A stretch of 64,000 nt of DNA from Deltaproteobacteria bacterium (lineage in GTDB: Bacteria; Desulfobacterota; Syntrophorhabdia; Syntrophorhabdales; Syntrophorhabdaceae): contig JAKORG010000004.1 in NCBI GenBank assembly GCA_029777945.1, positions 31,247-95,246 on the forward strand. The letters run 5' to 3'. Every line of letters starts with the position of its first letter. The stretch's first letter is position 1. A model generated the notes under the pieces. It ran no database searches and was not told the DNA's origin. It saw nothing but the letters and a program-made list of their open reading frames with translations. Shown in pieces: positions 17,451 to 25,456 of the stretch. The translations under genes were made by a program, and so were the position numbers.

Positions 17451-18351
17451 AAATTGCCTCCATGTCTTTTGATTTTAAGGGCTCTATTAAGCTTTTTAAA
17501 GCACCTTCAAGTTCTGAAGTGTCCTTTGCCTTAATCATAATATCAATATACTCTTTTTCAAAGAAAGGGTCTATCTTTATATTCACATTATTTGGTAGCT
17601 TAAAATCACGGACGAGATTTTTAAACTCTTCTTCAAGTTTTTTTATGCCAGGATTTATGCGTTTTTTTAACATCTCCTTTATTTCGTAAGGACTATTTAG
17701 GGCATTTAGTTCTTCATAAGGCAAATCATCTGTTTTTATTTTGATTAAGGTCAGCATCTGGAGTATTTCTCTCAAAAGGCTTTCTGTAAAATGGATTTTT
17801 CCTGTTAAATTCATAATCCTTTCTCTGTCTTCAGGCTCGAACCAGAGTAAATAATCTACATTTTTTAAAGAAACATTATGCTCTACAATATAGTCTTTTA
17901 ACATCTCTTCACTGTTTGCGATTTTAATCATCTTTCTTACGATATTTTCGTGCCTACCCATTCCTATCTGTTCCATAATATCGTATATTTCTTCCATAGA
18001 AAAACCAAAGTTTAAAGCCATATTAATGGAATGTGCCTTTTCTACTAAATTCATTTCTCTAAAAAGATTTTCATTTATAGATATTATACAGGCCTCAATA
18101 TCGGTAATATCAAAAATGACACAGGGAACTCTTTCCATGCCAAGATTAATTGCAGATTTTAGCCTTTTAAAACCTGAGACCACAACAAAAGGGGACTGGT
18201 TTTTGACTATTAGGGGTTGAATAATGCCTATTTTTTTTATCGATGCCGTAAGTCTTTCATTATAATCAGGATAGGATATGCAAAAACTCCTGTCATTTAT
18301 GTTAATCTCTTCGATAGACACCATTTTAAGGTTAAATTGTTTTCTATACAT
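17419..18351 (-). CDS. ParB/Spo0J-like nuclease-domain protein without ParA
   Basis: A 310-residue protein whose first 100 residues form a ParB N domain: IGIIQPLIV, VVVSGFKRLKSAINLG (counterpart of the GERRxRA CTP-binding box) and ISINENLFREMNLVEKA (counterpart of ENLQREDL). A helical HTH-like middle and an acidic/basic C-terminus follow. There is no parA next to it and no site resembling parS (TGTTTCACGTGAAACA) was noticed, so chromosome partition is doubtful. It lies between and overlaps the SPL-like gene (32 nt) and the DUF523-DUF1722 gene (8 nt). Confidence 0.75.
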   Translation of the reverse strand: MYRKQFNLKMVSIEEININDRSFCISYPDYNERLTASIKKIGIIQPLIVKNQSPFVVVSGFKRLKSAINLGMERVPCVIFDITDIEACIISINENLFREMNLVEKAHSINMALNFGFSMEEIYDIMEQIGMGRHENIVRKMIKIANSEEMLKDYIVEHNVSLKNVDYLLWFEPEDRERIMNLTGKIHFTESLLREILQMLTLIKIKTDDLPYEELNALNSPYEIKEMLKKRINPGIKKLEEEFKNLVRDFKLPNNVNIKIDPFFEKEYIDIMIKAKDTSELEGALKSLIEPLKSKDMEAIFGLTKNRIPE

Positions 18352-19285
18352 GGTTTCTCAACATAAGTTCAAGGGGATGGGGATTTAGATAAACCTGCCT
18401 TTTAAGGTATTGCTTATTGTATTTTTTTACATAATGATTGAGAAGCACAACAGGCACTATCAAGGGAATCAGTCCATTACTATAATTTTCTATAATACCT
18501 GTGAGTTCTTCCTTTTCTTCTCTGGAAAGGTCTTTTTTAAAATAACCCATAATATGGTAAAGACAGTTTGTGTTCTTTTTTTTCGTTGCTATTAATTTTA
18601 AGCCCTCCATCATGATGTTTATATATTTTTGCACATCTTTTTCATGATCATTAATATTTGCAACAATTTTCCCTAATTCTCTTAAGTGTTTTGGACTATG
18701 TGCCATTATCAGGTATTTATGGTCTGTGTGAAAATCAATAAGGCCTTTGATCTTGTCCTTGTTTTTTAAAAAATACTTCCATCTTTTATACGAAAAGACT
18801 CTTTCTATAAAATTTTCTCTTATCACAGGATTGTTTAATCGTCCCTCATCTTCTACTGGTAAAAGGGGAAATCGTTTCATAAAAGTAGCTGCAAATATAC
18901 CCACCCCCTTTTTTTCAGGTATTCCTCTTTGTGAGTATACCTTTACACCTTGCATGCCTGAACTTGGCGATTTACTTTTAAAAATAAAACCGCATAGATC
19001 TTCCTTTTCCAGTTCATCGAGCCTTTTTTCTGACCATTTAAGCATTTTATCCGTATGGTCTATACCTGTTTTTATAGTAACAAGCCTTGGATTTTCCGGT
19101 GATCCTATAAGTCTCATTGCCTCCCTTGGCACAGGTAGCCCACATTCTACTTCAGGACAGACAGACACATATTCGAAGTATTTACCCAGTGTATCTGTTA
19201 TATACCTGTCCTGCTTGTGTCCACCGTCATATCTAACCTTTTTACCTAAAAGGCAACTGCTGATACCTACCTTTATCTTTTCCAT
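18344..19285 (-). CDS. DUF523-DUF1722 fusion protein (TudS/YbgA-like)
   Basis: 313 residues in two parts. The N-terminal DUF523 region (about 1-150) has SSCLLGKKVRYDGGHK and CPEVECGLPVPREAMRL; characterised DUF523 proteins (TudS) are iron-sulfur thiouracil desulfidases. The C-terminal DUF1722 region (about 180-300) has the YLIMAHSPKHLRELGKIV signature of E. coli YbgA, whose gene neighbours the photolyase gene phr. The position written SPSCG in many DUF523 proteins is SPSSG here, which could remove a cluster ligand. Overlap with the parB-like gene suggests joint function with the SPL-like protein. Confidence 0.82.
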   Translation of the reverse strand: MEKIKVGISSCLLGKKVRYDGGHKQDRYITDTLGKYFEYVSVCPEVECGLPVPREAMRLIGSPENPRLVTIKTGIDHTDKMLKWSEKRLDELEKEDLCGFIFKSKSPSSGMQGVKVYSQRGIPEKKGVGIFAATFMKRFPLLPVEDEGRLNNPVIRENFIERVFSYKRWKYFLKNKDKIKGLIDFHTDHKYLIMAHSPKHLRELGKIVANINDHEKDVQKYINIMMEGLKLIATKKKNTNCLYHIMGYFKKDLSREEKEELTGIIENYSNGLIPLIVPVVLLNHYVKKYNKQYLKRQVYLNPHPLELMLRNHV

Positions 19286-19319
19286 TTATCTTCTGTATCT
19301 AATACTTTCTATGGGACTA

Positions 19320-20714
19320 TCATTCTTCATATCCCAGCCAGCAGTGAAGGCATAGCTTTTCCCTCGGTATGCCTATGGCATTTACCATATCATCTATTCT
19401 CTGGTATCTCAAGGTTGTGGCTCCGAGTTCATTTGCAATCCATTCCACCATTTTTTTATATTTTTTTGAATCTTCATCAAGGTATTCTTCGATATTATTA
19501 AAATCCCTACCCTCTATGTCCCAGATGGCCCTTCTTGCAATAAGTTCTTCTGTAGACCTCGTAGATAAGGCAAATCTGCATGGAAACATAAGTGGTGGGC
19601 ATGCTGGTCTTATATGTATCTCCTTTGCACCTGATTCCCATAATTTCTTCAAAGTATAATTTTTAAGCTGTGTCCCCCTGACAATCGAATCCTCGCAAAG
19701 AATAATTCTATTTCCTTCTATAATTTCTTTGACAGGTATGAGCTTCATTTTTGCAACGAGGTCTCTTATTTCCTGAGCCGGTGGAGTATAGCTCCTGCCA
19801 TAGCCTGGTGTATATTTTACAAGGGGCCTGCGATATGGAATGCCAGATTCCATAGCATAACCTATGGCATGACCCATACCTGAATCAGGCACACCAGCCA
19901 CAAGATCTGCCTTGACATTATCTCTTTTTGCAAGGAGTCTTCCACTTCTTTCACGGACTATCTCAACATTTATTCCTTCATAACTTGAGGCAGGATAACC
20001 TGTATATATCCATAGAAATGCACAAATCTGATTTTTATCTTTACCTTTAAATTTTTCTTCCAAGCCGTCTTTCCCTATAAAGACAATCTCACCAGGTTCA
20101 ATGAATTTTTTAATTTTATACCCGAGATTAAGAAAAGAGCAGGTTTCATTTGCAACAGCATAACCTTCATCGTTTTCACCTATAATAAGGGGTAACCTTC
20201 CAAAGCGATCCCTTGCCGCATATATCCCGTCTTTTGTCATCAATAGCATAGTTGCTGAGCCTTTTATTTTATCGTAGACACTTTCGATGCCTTCTATTAT
20301 TGTGTTTTTATGGGTTATAATCTTTGCAATCAGTTCAACAGAGTTGAAACCTCCACTTGACATTTCGCTGAATGTTTCTCCGCTTTCAAGTAATTCTTGG
20401 GCAAGCTTATCTGTATTCTCAACGAGGCCTGCAGATGCGATGGCAAATGTCCCAAATTTTGAACTTATAATCAGAGGCTGGGGGTCTTTATCACTTATAA
20501 CCCCTATGCCTATATTCCCTTCCATCTCTTTATATTCTTCAAAAAACTTTGATTTAAACTGTGATTTACTAATATCGTGAATGTGGCGATGGAGTTTTTT
20601 ACCGTAAACAGCCATGCCCCCATATTCAGTCCCCATATGAGAATGATAGTCTGTGCCGTATAGTAAATCAGATGTGCAGTCTTTTTTTGAAACAACGCCG
20701 AATATACCGCTCAT
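19320..20714 (-). CDS. purF: Amidophosphoribosyltransferase-like protein lacking the N-terminal Cys
   Basis: PurF makes phosphoribosylamine from PRPP and glutamine. The glutaminase (about 1-230) and PRTase (about 250-464) domains are both present: DYHSHMGTEYGGMAV, ARDRFGRLPL, AGVPDSGMGHAIGY, and the PRPP loop LCEDSIVRGTQLKN. Cysteines in CPPLMFPC and LCLHC match the iron-sulfur site of the Bacillus-type enzyme. The conserved start MCGIFG is MSGIFG here, so the catalytic N-terminal Cys is replaced by Ser and glutamine hydrolysis should be lost. It may be an ammonia-dependent enzyme or a paralogue. AGGAGG precedes the ATG. Confidence 0.8.
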   Translation of the reverse strand: MSGIFGVVSKKDCTSDLLYGTDYHSHMGTEYGGMAVYGKKLHRHIHDISKSQFKSKFFEEYKEMEGNIGIGVISDKDPQPLIISSKFGTFAIASAGLVENTDKLAQELLESGETFSEMSSGGFNSVELIAKIITHKNTIIEGIESVYDKIKGSATMLLMTKDGIYAARDRFGRLPLIIGENDEGYAVANETCSFLNLGYKIKKFIEPGEIVFIGKDGLEEKFKGKDKNQICAFLWIYTGYPASSYEGINVEIVRERSGRLLAKRDNVKADLVAGVPDSGMGHAIGYAMESGIPYRRPLVKYTPGYGRSYTPPAQEIRDLVAKMKLIPVKEIIEGNRIILCEDSIVRGTQLKNYTLKKLWESGAKEIHIRPACPPLMFPCRFALSTRSTEELIARRAIWDIEGRDFNNIEEYLDEDSKKYKKMVEWIANELGATTLRYQRIDDMVNAIGIPREKLCLHCWLGYEE

Positions 20715-20800
20715 TAATCCTCCTTATGGTGTGCCGAATTAAAAATCTAAATATAATACAACCTATTTTGGATTTTCTCCACAATAAATTAATCCCTTTA

Positions 20801-20829
20801 TTGCAACTGCACCTTTTTTATGTTAATTT
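20801..20829 (+). promoter_or_regulatory. Candidate extended -10 promoter for glnS
   Basis: TTGCAA, 17 nt, TAATTT, with TG at the extended -10 position (TGT before TAATTT). The predicted start of transcription near 20836 lies downstream of the ATG at 20820 and so supports ATG 20856 as the glnS start. Confidence 0.45.
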
Positions 20830-20855
20830 TTAAAAACTATTTTCAAGAGATTGCC

Positions 20856-22535
20856 ATGGAAACTAATGTTAATCAACCTATAGATTTTATTCGAGAAATT
20901 ATAGAGGAAGATATAAAAACAAATAAAAATAGTGGAAGGGTGGCAACCCGTTTCCCACCAGAACCAAATGGTTATCTTCACATTGGTCATGCAAAATCAA
21001 TCTGTCTTAATTTTGGGATAGCAGCCCAATATAAAGGCACATGCAATCTAAGGATGGATGACACAGACCCTGCTGGTGAAACAATGGAGTATGTAGAATC
21101 TATTATAAATGATGTTAAATGGCTCGGATTTGACTGGGAGGATAGGCTTTTTTTTGCCTCCGATTATTTTGAAAGATTATATGATTTTGCAGAAGAGCTT
21201 ATAAAAAAGGGAAAGGCCTATGTGTGCGACCTGTCGCCAGATGAGATAAGAGAATACAGGAGGACACTCACAGAGCCAGGTAAGGAGAGTCCATATCGCA
21301 ATAGGACTGTAGAGGAAAATTTAGACCTCTTTCGGCGCATGAAGTCCGGTGAATTCGCCGATGGAAGTCGAGTGCTCAGGGCAAAAATAGATATGGCATC
21401 TTCGAATATTCTCATGAGGGATCCTGTATTGTACAGGATAAAAAGGACCCCCCATTACAGAACAGGCAAAAAATGGGTAATATATCCTATGTACGATTTT
21501 GCCCATTGTCTTTCAGATGCCATTGAAGGTATAACCCATTCCATTTGCACCTTGGAATTTGAAAATAACCGTCCTTTATACGATTGGATCGTAAATGAGC
21601 TTATAGAAGGTGAAAAACCAAGACAGATTGAATTTGCAAGGCTTAATTTAAGCTATACAATTTTGAGTAAGAGAAGACTCATTGAACTTGTTGAAAAGGG
21701 TTATGTGGCGGGCTGGGATGATCCCAGGATGCCAACAATTGCAGGCATGCGGAGAAGGGGGTATACCCCAGAAGCTATAAAGACATTCTGTAATAAAATA
21801 GGCGTTGCAAAAAAGGATAATCTTGTAGATATTGCTTTGCTTGAGGCATGTGTTAGAGATGATTTAAATGAGAATGCACCGAGGGCCATGTGTGTATTAC
21901 AACCTTTAAAGGTAATTATTGATAATTATCCTGAAGGTCAGACCAAGGAAATAGAATGTCCAAACCATCCTAAGAATCCATCTTTAGGTAAAAGAAAGGT
22001 CCCCTTTTCAAAAGTGTTATATATTGAAAGAGACGATTTTAGCGAGAATCCTCCAAAAAAATATAAAAGGTTGAGTCCAGACAAAGAGGTAAGACTCAGA
22101 AACGCATATGTAATAAAATTTTCACATCTTATAAAGGATGGTGCCACAGGCGAGATAAAGGAAATACACTGCACATATGATCCTGCTACTAAAGACGGAC
22201 CCTCTTTGGATGGCAAAAAAGTGGAAGGCGTTATTCATTGGGTAGCAGCATCCCATGCAATACCTATTGAGGTAAGACTTTACGATAGATTATTTACTGT
22301 AGAAGACCCTGCTTCAAAAGGAGATGATTACTTAAATTATATAAACCCCGATTCACTCAAAATCCTCTATCCTTGCTTTGCAGAACACAATCTAAAAGAT
22401 GCTCTGCCTGGTGCCAGATTCCAGTTTGAGAGGATAGGGTATTTTTCATTAGACCCAAAGGACTCTACCAAAGAAAGACCTGTTTTTAATCGGATCGTGT
22501 CGTTGAAAGATACATGGTCGAAGTTAGCTAAATAG
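20856..22535 (+). CDS. glnS: Glutaminyl-tRNA synthetase
   Basis: Charges tRNA-Gln directly. 559 residues: [16 protein letters not shown] contains the class I HIGH motif (about 45), [10 protein letters not shown] follows, and ILSKRRL is the KMSKS-loop counterpart (about 264); the C-terminal beta-barrel anticodon-binding domain ends LKDTWSK. The family alignment begins at about residue 9, [14 protein letters not shown] ([10 protein letters not shown]), so ATG 20856 is preferred to the upstream in-frame ATG 20820. Among bacteria GlnRS was acquired laterally from eukaryotes and is common in Gammaproteobacteria and some Deltaproteobacteria. Confidence 0.94.
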   Translation: METNVNQPIDFIREIIEEDIKTNKNSGRVATRFPPEPNGYLHIGHAKSICLNFGIAAQYKGTCNLRMDDTDPAGETMEYVESIINDVKWLGFDWEDRLFFASDYFERLYDFAEELIKKGKAYVCDLSPDEIREYRRTLTEPGKESPYRNRTVEENLDLFRRMKSGEFADGSRVLRAKIDMASSNILMRDPVLYRIKRTPHYRTGKKWVIYPMYDFAHCLSDAIEGITHSICTLEFENNRPLYDWIVNELIEGEKPRQIEFARLNLSYTILSKRRLIELVEKGYVAGWDDPRMPTIAGMRRRGYTPEAIKTFCNKIGVAKKDNLVDIALLEACVRDDLNENAPRAMCVLQPLKVIIDNYPEGQTKEIECPNHPKNPSLGKRKVPFSKVLYIERDDFSENPPKKYKRLSPDKEVRLRNAYVIKFSHLIKDGATGEIKEIHCTYDPATKDGPSLDGKKVEGVIHWVAASHAIPIEVRLYDRLFTVEDPASKGDDYLNYINPDSLKILYPCFAEHNLKDALPGARFQFERIGYFSLDPKDSTKERPVFNRIVSLKDTWSKLAK

Positions 22536-22550
22536 ATATTGATAAATGAA

Positions 22551-22609
22551 AAGGCTGTGAGGTCAGAAAAAACCCCACAGCTATGATATATCAAGGGCAT
22601 TTATGCCCG
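22551..22609. terminator. Two hairpins between convergent glnS and cytochrome genes
   Basis: AGGCTGTG pairs with CACAGCT around an A-rich loop (22551-22582), and GGGCA pairs with TGCCC around TTTA (22596-22609). Neither has a proper U-tract on the plus strand, so they are only weak candidates for bidirectional termination. Confidence 0.35.
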
Positions 22610-22618
22610 ATATTGCTT

Positions 22619-23347
22619 TTACCCTCCAGGGATTTTCATCTTAAAGTTTCCATGGCAGCCAAGGCAGTAAACTGTTGATGCCTTGTGGCTGTGGTGGCAG
22701 ACAGTGCATGCTATGTCTCCAAGATGCGATTTGTGGGGATTCCTGTCAGGAAAGTCCTTTGGTTCACTTCTTTTCTGCAGGTCCTCAAGGGGGCCATGAC
22801 AAATAAGGCAACGGTCGTTTTCTACTGTATCCCCTGTTAAAGGCAGTTTTTTATCATGACATGAACTACACATAATATCAACCTTACTGTGGGTGGCATC
22901 TATGTTCTTTGACTGTGCCCATGATATGAATATGTTTTTTATGTTTTCTAATTCATCCTTTTTTAACCTGCCAAAAGAGACTCCAGATTTATAGAGACCG
23001 AATCTATTGTTGGCGTGGGTATGACAAATCATGCAGTCAGCACCCTTTCCTTCTTTTATATGTGCCCTATGGATAGTACTTGCATATGGTTTTGGCTCTG
23101 CCTTTATGGACATATCAGGTCTATGACATGTATTACACGATGCTATAGTGTCACCAGTTACAGGTTTGTGATTCTTTGGAAGGACATTTGATATCTTATC
23201 GTGACAGCTAAGGCAGGAGACATTTTTAGAAGGTGCCTTTGCCTTTTGTTTTTTTGCCTGGGCAAAAACATCCCCTTTTGTAAAAGCCAATGTAATAGCA
23301 AATAAAATCACAAAAATAAAACTAAATAACAATAAAGGCTTTTTCAT
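22619..23347 (-). CDS. Periplasmic heptaheme c-type cytochrome
   Basis: 242 residues with an N-terminal signal peptide (KKPLLLFS, hydrophobic core, cleavage near VFAQA) and exactly seven CxxCH heme-binding motifs (CLSCH, CNTCH, CMICH, CSSCH, CLICH, CTVCH, CLGCH), plus extra histidines for bis-His ligation. It resembles class III-type multiheme cytochromes. Lying directly downstream of a TAT-exported flavoprotein that has no heme domain of its own, it is probably the electron donor for that reductase, as in two-subunit methacrylate or fumarate reductases. GGGAG precedes the ATG. Confidence 0.9.
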   Translation of the reverse strand: MKKPLLLFSFIFVILFAITLAFTKGDVFAQAKKQKAKAPSKNVSCLSCHDKISNVLPKNHKPVTGDTIASCNTCHRPDMSIKAEPKPYASTIHRAHIKEGKGADCMICHTHANNRFGLYKSGVSFGRLKKDELENIKNIFISWAQSKNIDATHSKVDIMCSSCHDKKLPLTGDTVENDRCLICHGPLEDLQKRSEPKDFPDRNPHKSHLGDIACTVCHHSHKASTVYCLGCHGNFKMKIPGG

Positions 23348-23367
23348 ACAACAACTCCCAAAAATTA

Positions 23368-23396
23368 AAAAAAGGGGTCAATAAGACCCCTTTTTT
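23368..23396 (-). terminator. Intrinsic terminator between flavoprotein and cytochrome genes
   Basis: GGGGTC and GACCCC form a stem with loop TTATT on the minus strand, flanked by A and T runs; seven Ts follow in the minus-strand reading. It fills most of the 53-nt gap and leaves little room for a separate cytochrome promoter, so partial read-through is likely. Confidence 0.75.
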
Positions 23397-23400
23397 GTTT

Positions 23401-24954
23401 TTATGCCTTTTCCTGGGCTGCATTGATACCGGCTATACGGCCGTGAACAACACAGTCGGGAATTGCATTACTGCCAAGCCTGTTTGAACCGTGGACACCC
23501 CCTGTTACCTCACCTGCTGCATAGAATTTCGGTATCACCTTGCCCCATATGTCTATTACCTGCGCCTTCTCGTTTATCCTTATACCGCCCATGGTGTGAT
23601 GGACTGCAGGCCACTGGGCCACTGCATAAAAAGGACCTTTTTCAAGGGGTATCATTGCCTTTGTAATAGGTTTATTAAAATCAGGGTCTTTTCCGTCTTT
23701 TAGATACTGATTGTGTTTTTTTACTGTCTCCACAAGGTTATTTACAGGCATTTTTAGTTTTTGTGCAAGCTCTTCTATTGTGTTAGCCTTTATAAAACGA
23801 CCCTTTGCAATGCCTTTTTCTATCTCCTCCATGGTTCCGCCCATCTTTGTTACCATTTCTTCATTAAAAATGGAATAGGTAGGCTTCTGACCTAATTTAA
23901 TCTGCGCCATGGAACAGACATCCCTTCTTTCAAGTTCATTTACAAACCTCTTACCGTTTTTGTCAACATATATAAGACCATATCCCACGCCGTTGAATGG
24001 ATAGACAGCAGGGTTATCAAGGATACCGGTTTCTGGTTCTGCAAAGGGATATAATTGTATAAAGGCCATATGAAGGGTATCAGCACCTATGGCCTGGGCA
24101 AACCTGATGCACTCACCCGTTGCACCGGGGTGGTTTGTGCTGTTATATTCTGGCACAACAGATGGATTAAATGCCTGACGCATCTTGATGTCCCTGCTAA
24201 AACCACCTGATGCCAGAACTAATGCCTTTTTTATCTTTATGTTTCTTTTTCCTTTTGGTGTCTTTACCTCAACGCCTAAGATAGGCCCTTCTGTATCCTT
24301 TCTCCAAATCCATGTAATCTCATTATTTAGTCTTATCTTGGCACCGTATTTCTCGGCAATCTTTCTAAGTGGTTCTGTAAAGCCCCTGCCAACACCTTCT
24401 GCAACGGTATGGGTCCTGTATGCACTGTGGCCGCCTGCCCTTGTTAGGGCCTCACGGAGTTTACACCCACCTTCTTCTATCATCCAGTTAAGGGCATCTG
24501 CTGAACCTTCTGTTAAGTTTTTGACCAGGACAGGTATATTGTAATAATCTCCGCCTTTTAATGTGTCATCAAAGTGCTGTTTTGGGCTGTCATTACCGAG
24601 ATTTAATTTTTGCCTCAGATGGAGTTTACTGTCCCATGCTGCATAAACACCACCATTTATAATGGAGTTTCCACCGTATGTGGGCATCTTCTCTAATATC
24701 ACAACCTTGGCGCCCCTTTTGCCTGCCTCACTGGCTGCTGCAAGCCCGGCAAATCCTGAACCTACAACTACCACATCAATCTCTTCATCCCATTTTTTTG
24801 GCAGGGTTTTCGCTGCAGCTTCAGCATCCTTTTTGGTTAGATCCAGGGCAAGACCCGTTGCAGCGGCAAGCATACCTGCACTTACTCCTGCCTTTAGAAA
24901 ACCCCTACGGGTAATCTTATTTGGCATGTCTTTAATTTCATCCTTTTTTGCCAT
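23401..24954 (-). CDS. TAT-exported FAD-dependent fumarate-reductase-like flavoprotein
   Basis: Periplasmic flavoprotein reductase, 517 residues. A TAT signal (TRRGFLKAG, then AAATGLALDL and a cleavage site near AEAAA) precedes the FAD-binding GSGFAGLAAASEAG (about 68) and flavocytochrome c family active-site segments NELERRD, HHTMGGI and GSNRLGSNAIPD. The conserved His and Arg in the latter two match the substrate and proton-transfer residues of Shewanella fumarate reductase. The substrate may be fumarate, acrylate, methacrylate, urocanate or similar. AAGGAGG lies 5 nt before ATG 24954, which places the TAT signal at the N-terminus as required; the frame stays open upstream to 25320. Confidence 0.85.
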   Translation of the reverse strand: MAKKDEIKDMPNKITRRGFLKAGVSAGMLAAATGLALDLTKKDAEAAAKTLPKKWDEEIDVVVVGSGFAGLAAASEAGKRGAKVVILEKMPTYGGNSIINGGVYAAWDSKLHLRQKLNLGNDSPKQHFDDTLKGGDYYNIPVLVKNLTEGSADALNWMIEEGGCKLREALTRAGGHSAYRTHTVAEGVGRGFTEPLRKIAEKYGAKIRLNNEITWIWRKDTEGPILGVEVKTPKGKRNIKIKKALVLASGGFSRDIKMRQAFNPSVVPEYNSTNHPGATGECIRFAQAIGADTLHMAFIQLYPFAEPETGILDNPAVYPFNGVGYGLIYVDKNGKRFVNELERRDVCSMAQIKLGQKPTYSIFNEEMVTKMGGTMEEIEKGIAKGRFIKANTIEELAQKLKMPVNNLVETVKKHNQYLKDGKDPDFNKPITKAMIPLEKGPFYAVAQWPAVHHTMGGIRINEKAQVIDIWGKVIPKFYAAGEVTGGVHGSNRLGSNAIPDCVVHGRIAGINAAQEKA

Positions 24955-25320
24955 TGTTTCCTCCTTATTTACATTATTTTTAAAATCTGGGTAGTTTTTT
25001 GTATCTTCAGAAGTATCACCTTTGTTATATTCCATATCCCCAATAGTTGTCTCCTCAACCCACATGGTATGGTTTATGAGGCCAATCCTCTGTAGTCCCT
25101 CAATGATATAGTAAGACAGGGGGCTACCTAAAGTGATGTTGATATCTTCTTTCCAGTAGAGGTGGATGATATAATCCAAAGGAACTAAACTGTTTTTATA
25201 GAATTCAAATCTTACAAGACCCCCATATTGTTCTAAATTGTTAAATACGCCATCGAGAAAAGACTTTAACTCTTTTTCCTTGTTCAAATTTACCCTGACC
25301 TTTATGCACTCGAGATACAT
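24955..25320 (-). CDS. In-frame 122-codon segment upstream of the flavoprotein (small domain)
   Basis: Continuous with the flavoprotein frame and without any stop before it. From ATG 25320 it would encode a folded-looking domain of about 90 residues (IKVRVN, FLDGVFNNLEQYGGLVRFEFY, IIHLYWKED, TMWVEET; alternating strands and a helix, reminiscent of ABM-type ferredoxin folds) and then a charged linker (KGDTSEDTKNY). It is not a recognised family. If read as one protein it buries the TAT signal at residue 132, so either it is a separate product overlapped by internal initiation or a gene that lost its stop. No good Shine-Dalgarno is seen for ATG 25320. Confidence 0.55.
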
Positions 25321-25334
25321 TTCAATCTTTAATT

Positions 25335-25351
25335 AGCAAATGTTATGCCAA
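25335..25351 (-). promoter_or_regulatory. Sigma-54 promoter of the flavoprotein-cytochrome operon
   Basis: On the minus strand TTGGCATAACATTTGCT matches the -24/-12 consensus (TTGGCAC N5 TTGCW) with exact GG-to-GC spacing. Transcription should start near 25324, only about 4 nt before the ATG at 25320, and it runs into the flavoprotein gene. The divergent neighbour encodes a sigma-54 activator. Confidence 0.75.
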
Positions 25352-25395
25352 ATTTTTTTTCAACAATATTAAAGAGTTACAATGATAAGATGATG

Positions 25396-25439
25396 AAACT
25401 GACAAATTTTACAGAAAAAACTGTTAAATTTTTCAGTTT
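25396..25439. promoter_or_regulatory. Tandem palindromic activator sites (UAS) within a 44-bp palindrome
   Basis: Two 16-bp near-palindromes fit CTGWYAAATTTTWCAG, at 25399-25414 and 25421-25436, with centres 22 bp apart (two helical turns). Together with flanks AAACTG and CAGTTT they make one larger palindrome whose 19-nt arms match at 17 positions. They lie about 80 and 105 bp upstream of the predicted sigma-54 start site, the usual place for an enhancer, and also next to the start of the activator gene, so autoregulation is possible. Confidence 0.65.
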
Positions 25440-25456
25440 AATTGTATATCTATTAT

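Noticed and set aside
17419..18351. Chromosome partition locus (parABS)
   Set aside because: No ParA gene adjoins the ParB-like gene and no parS-like palindrome was seen; the context is DNA-lesion or nucleobase genes.
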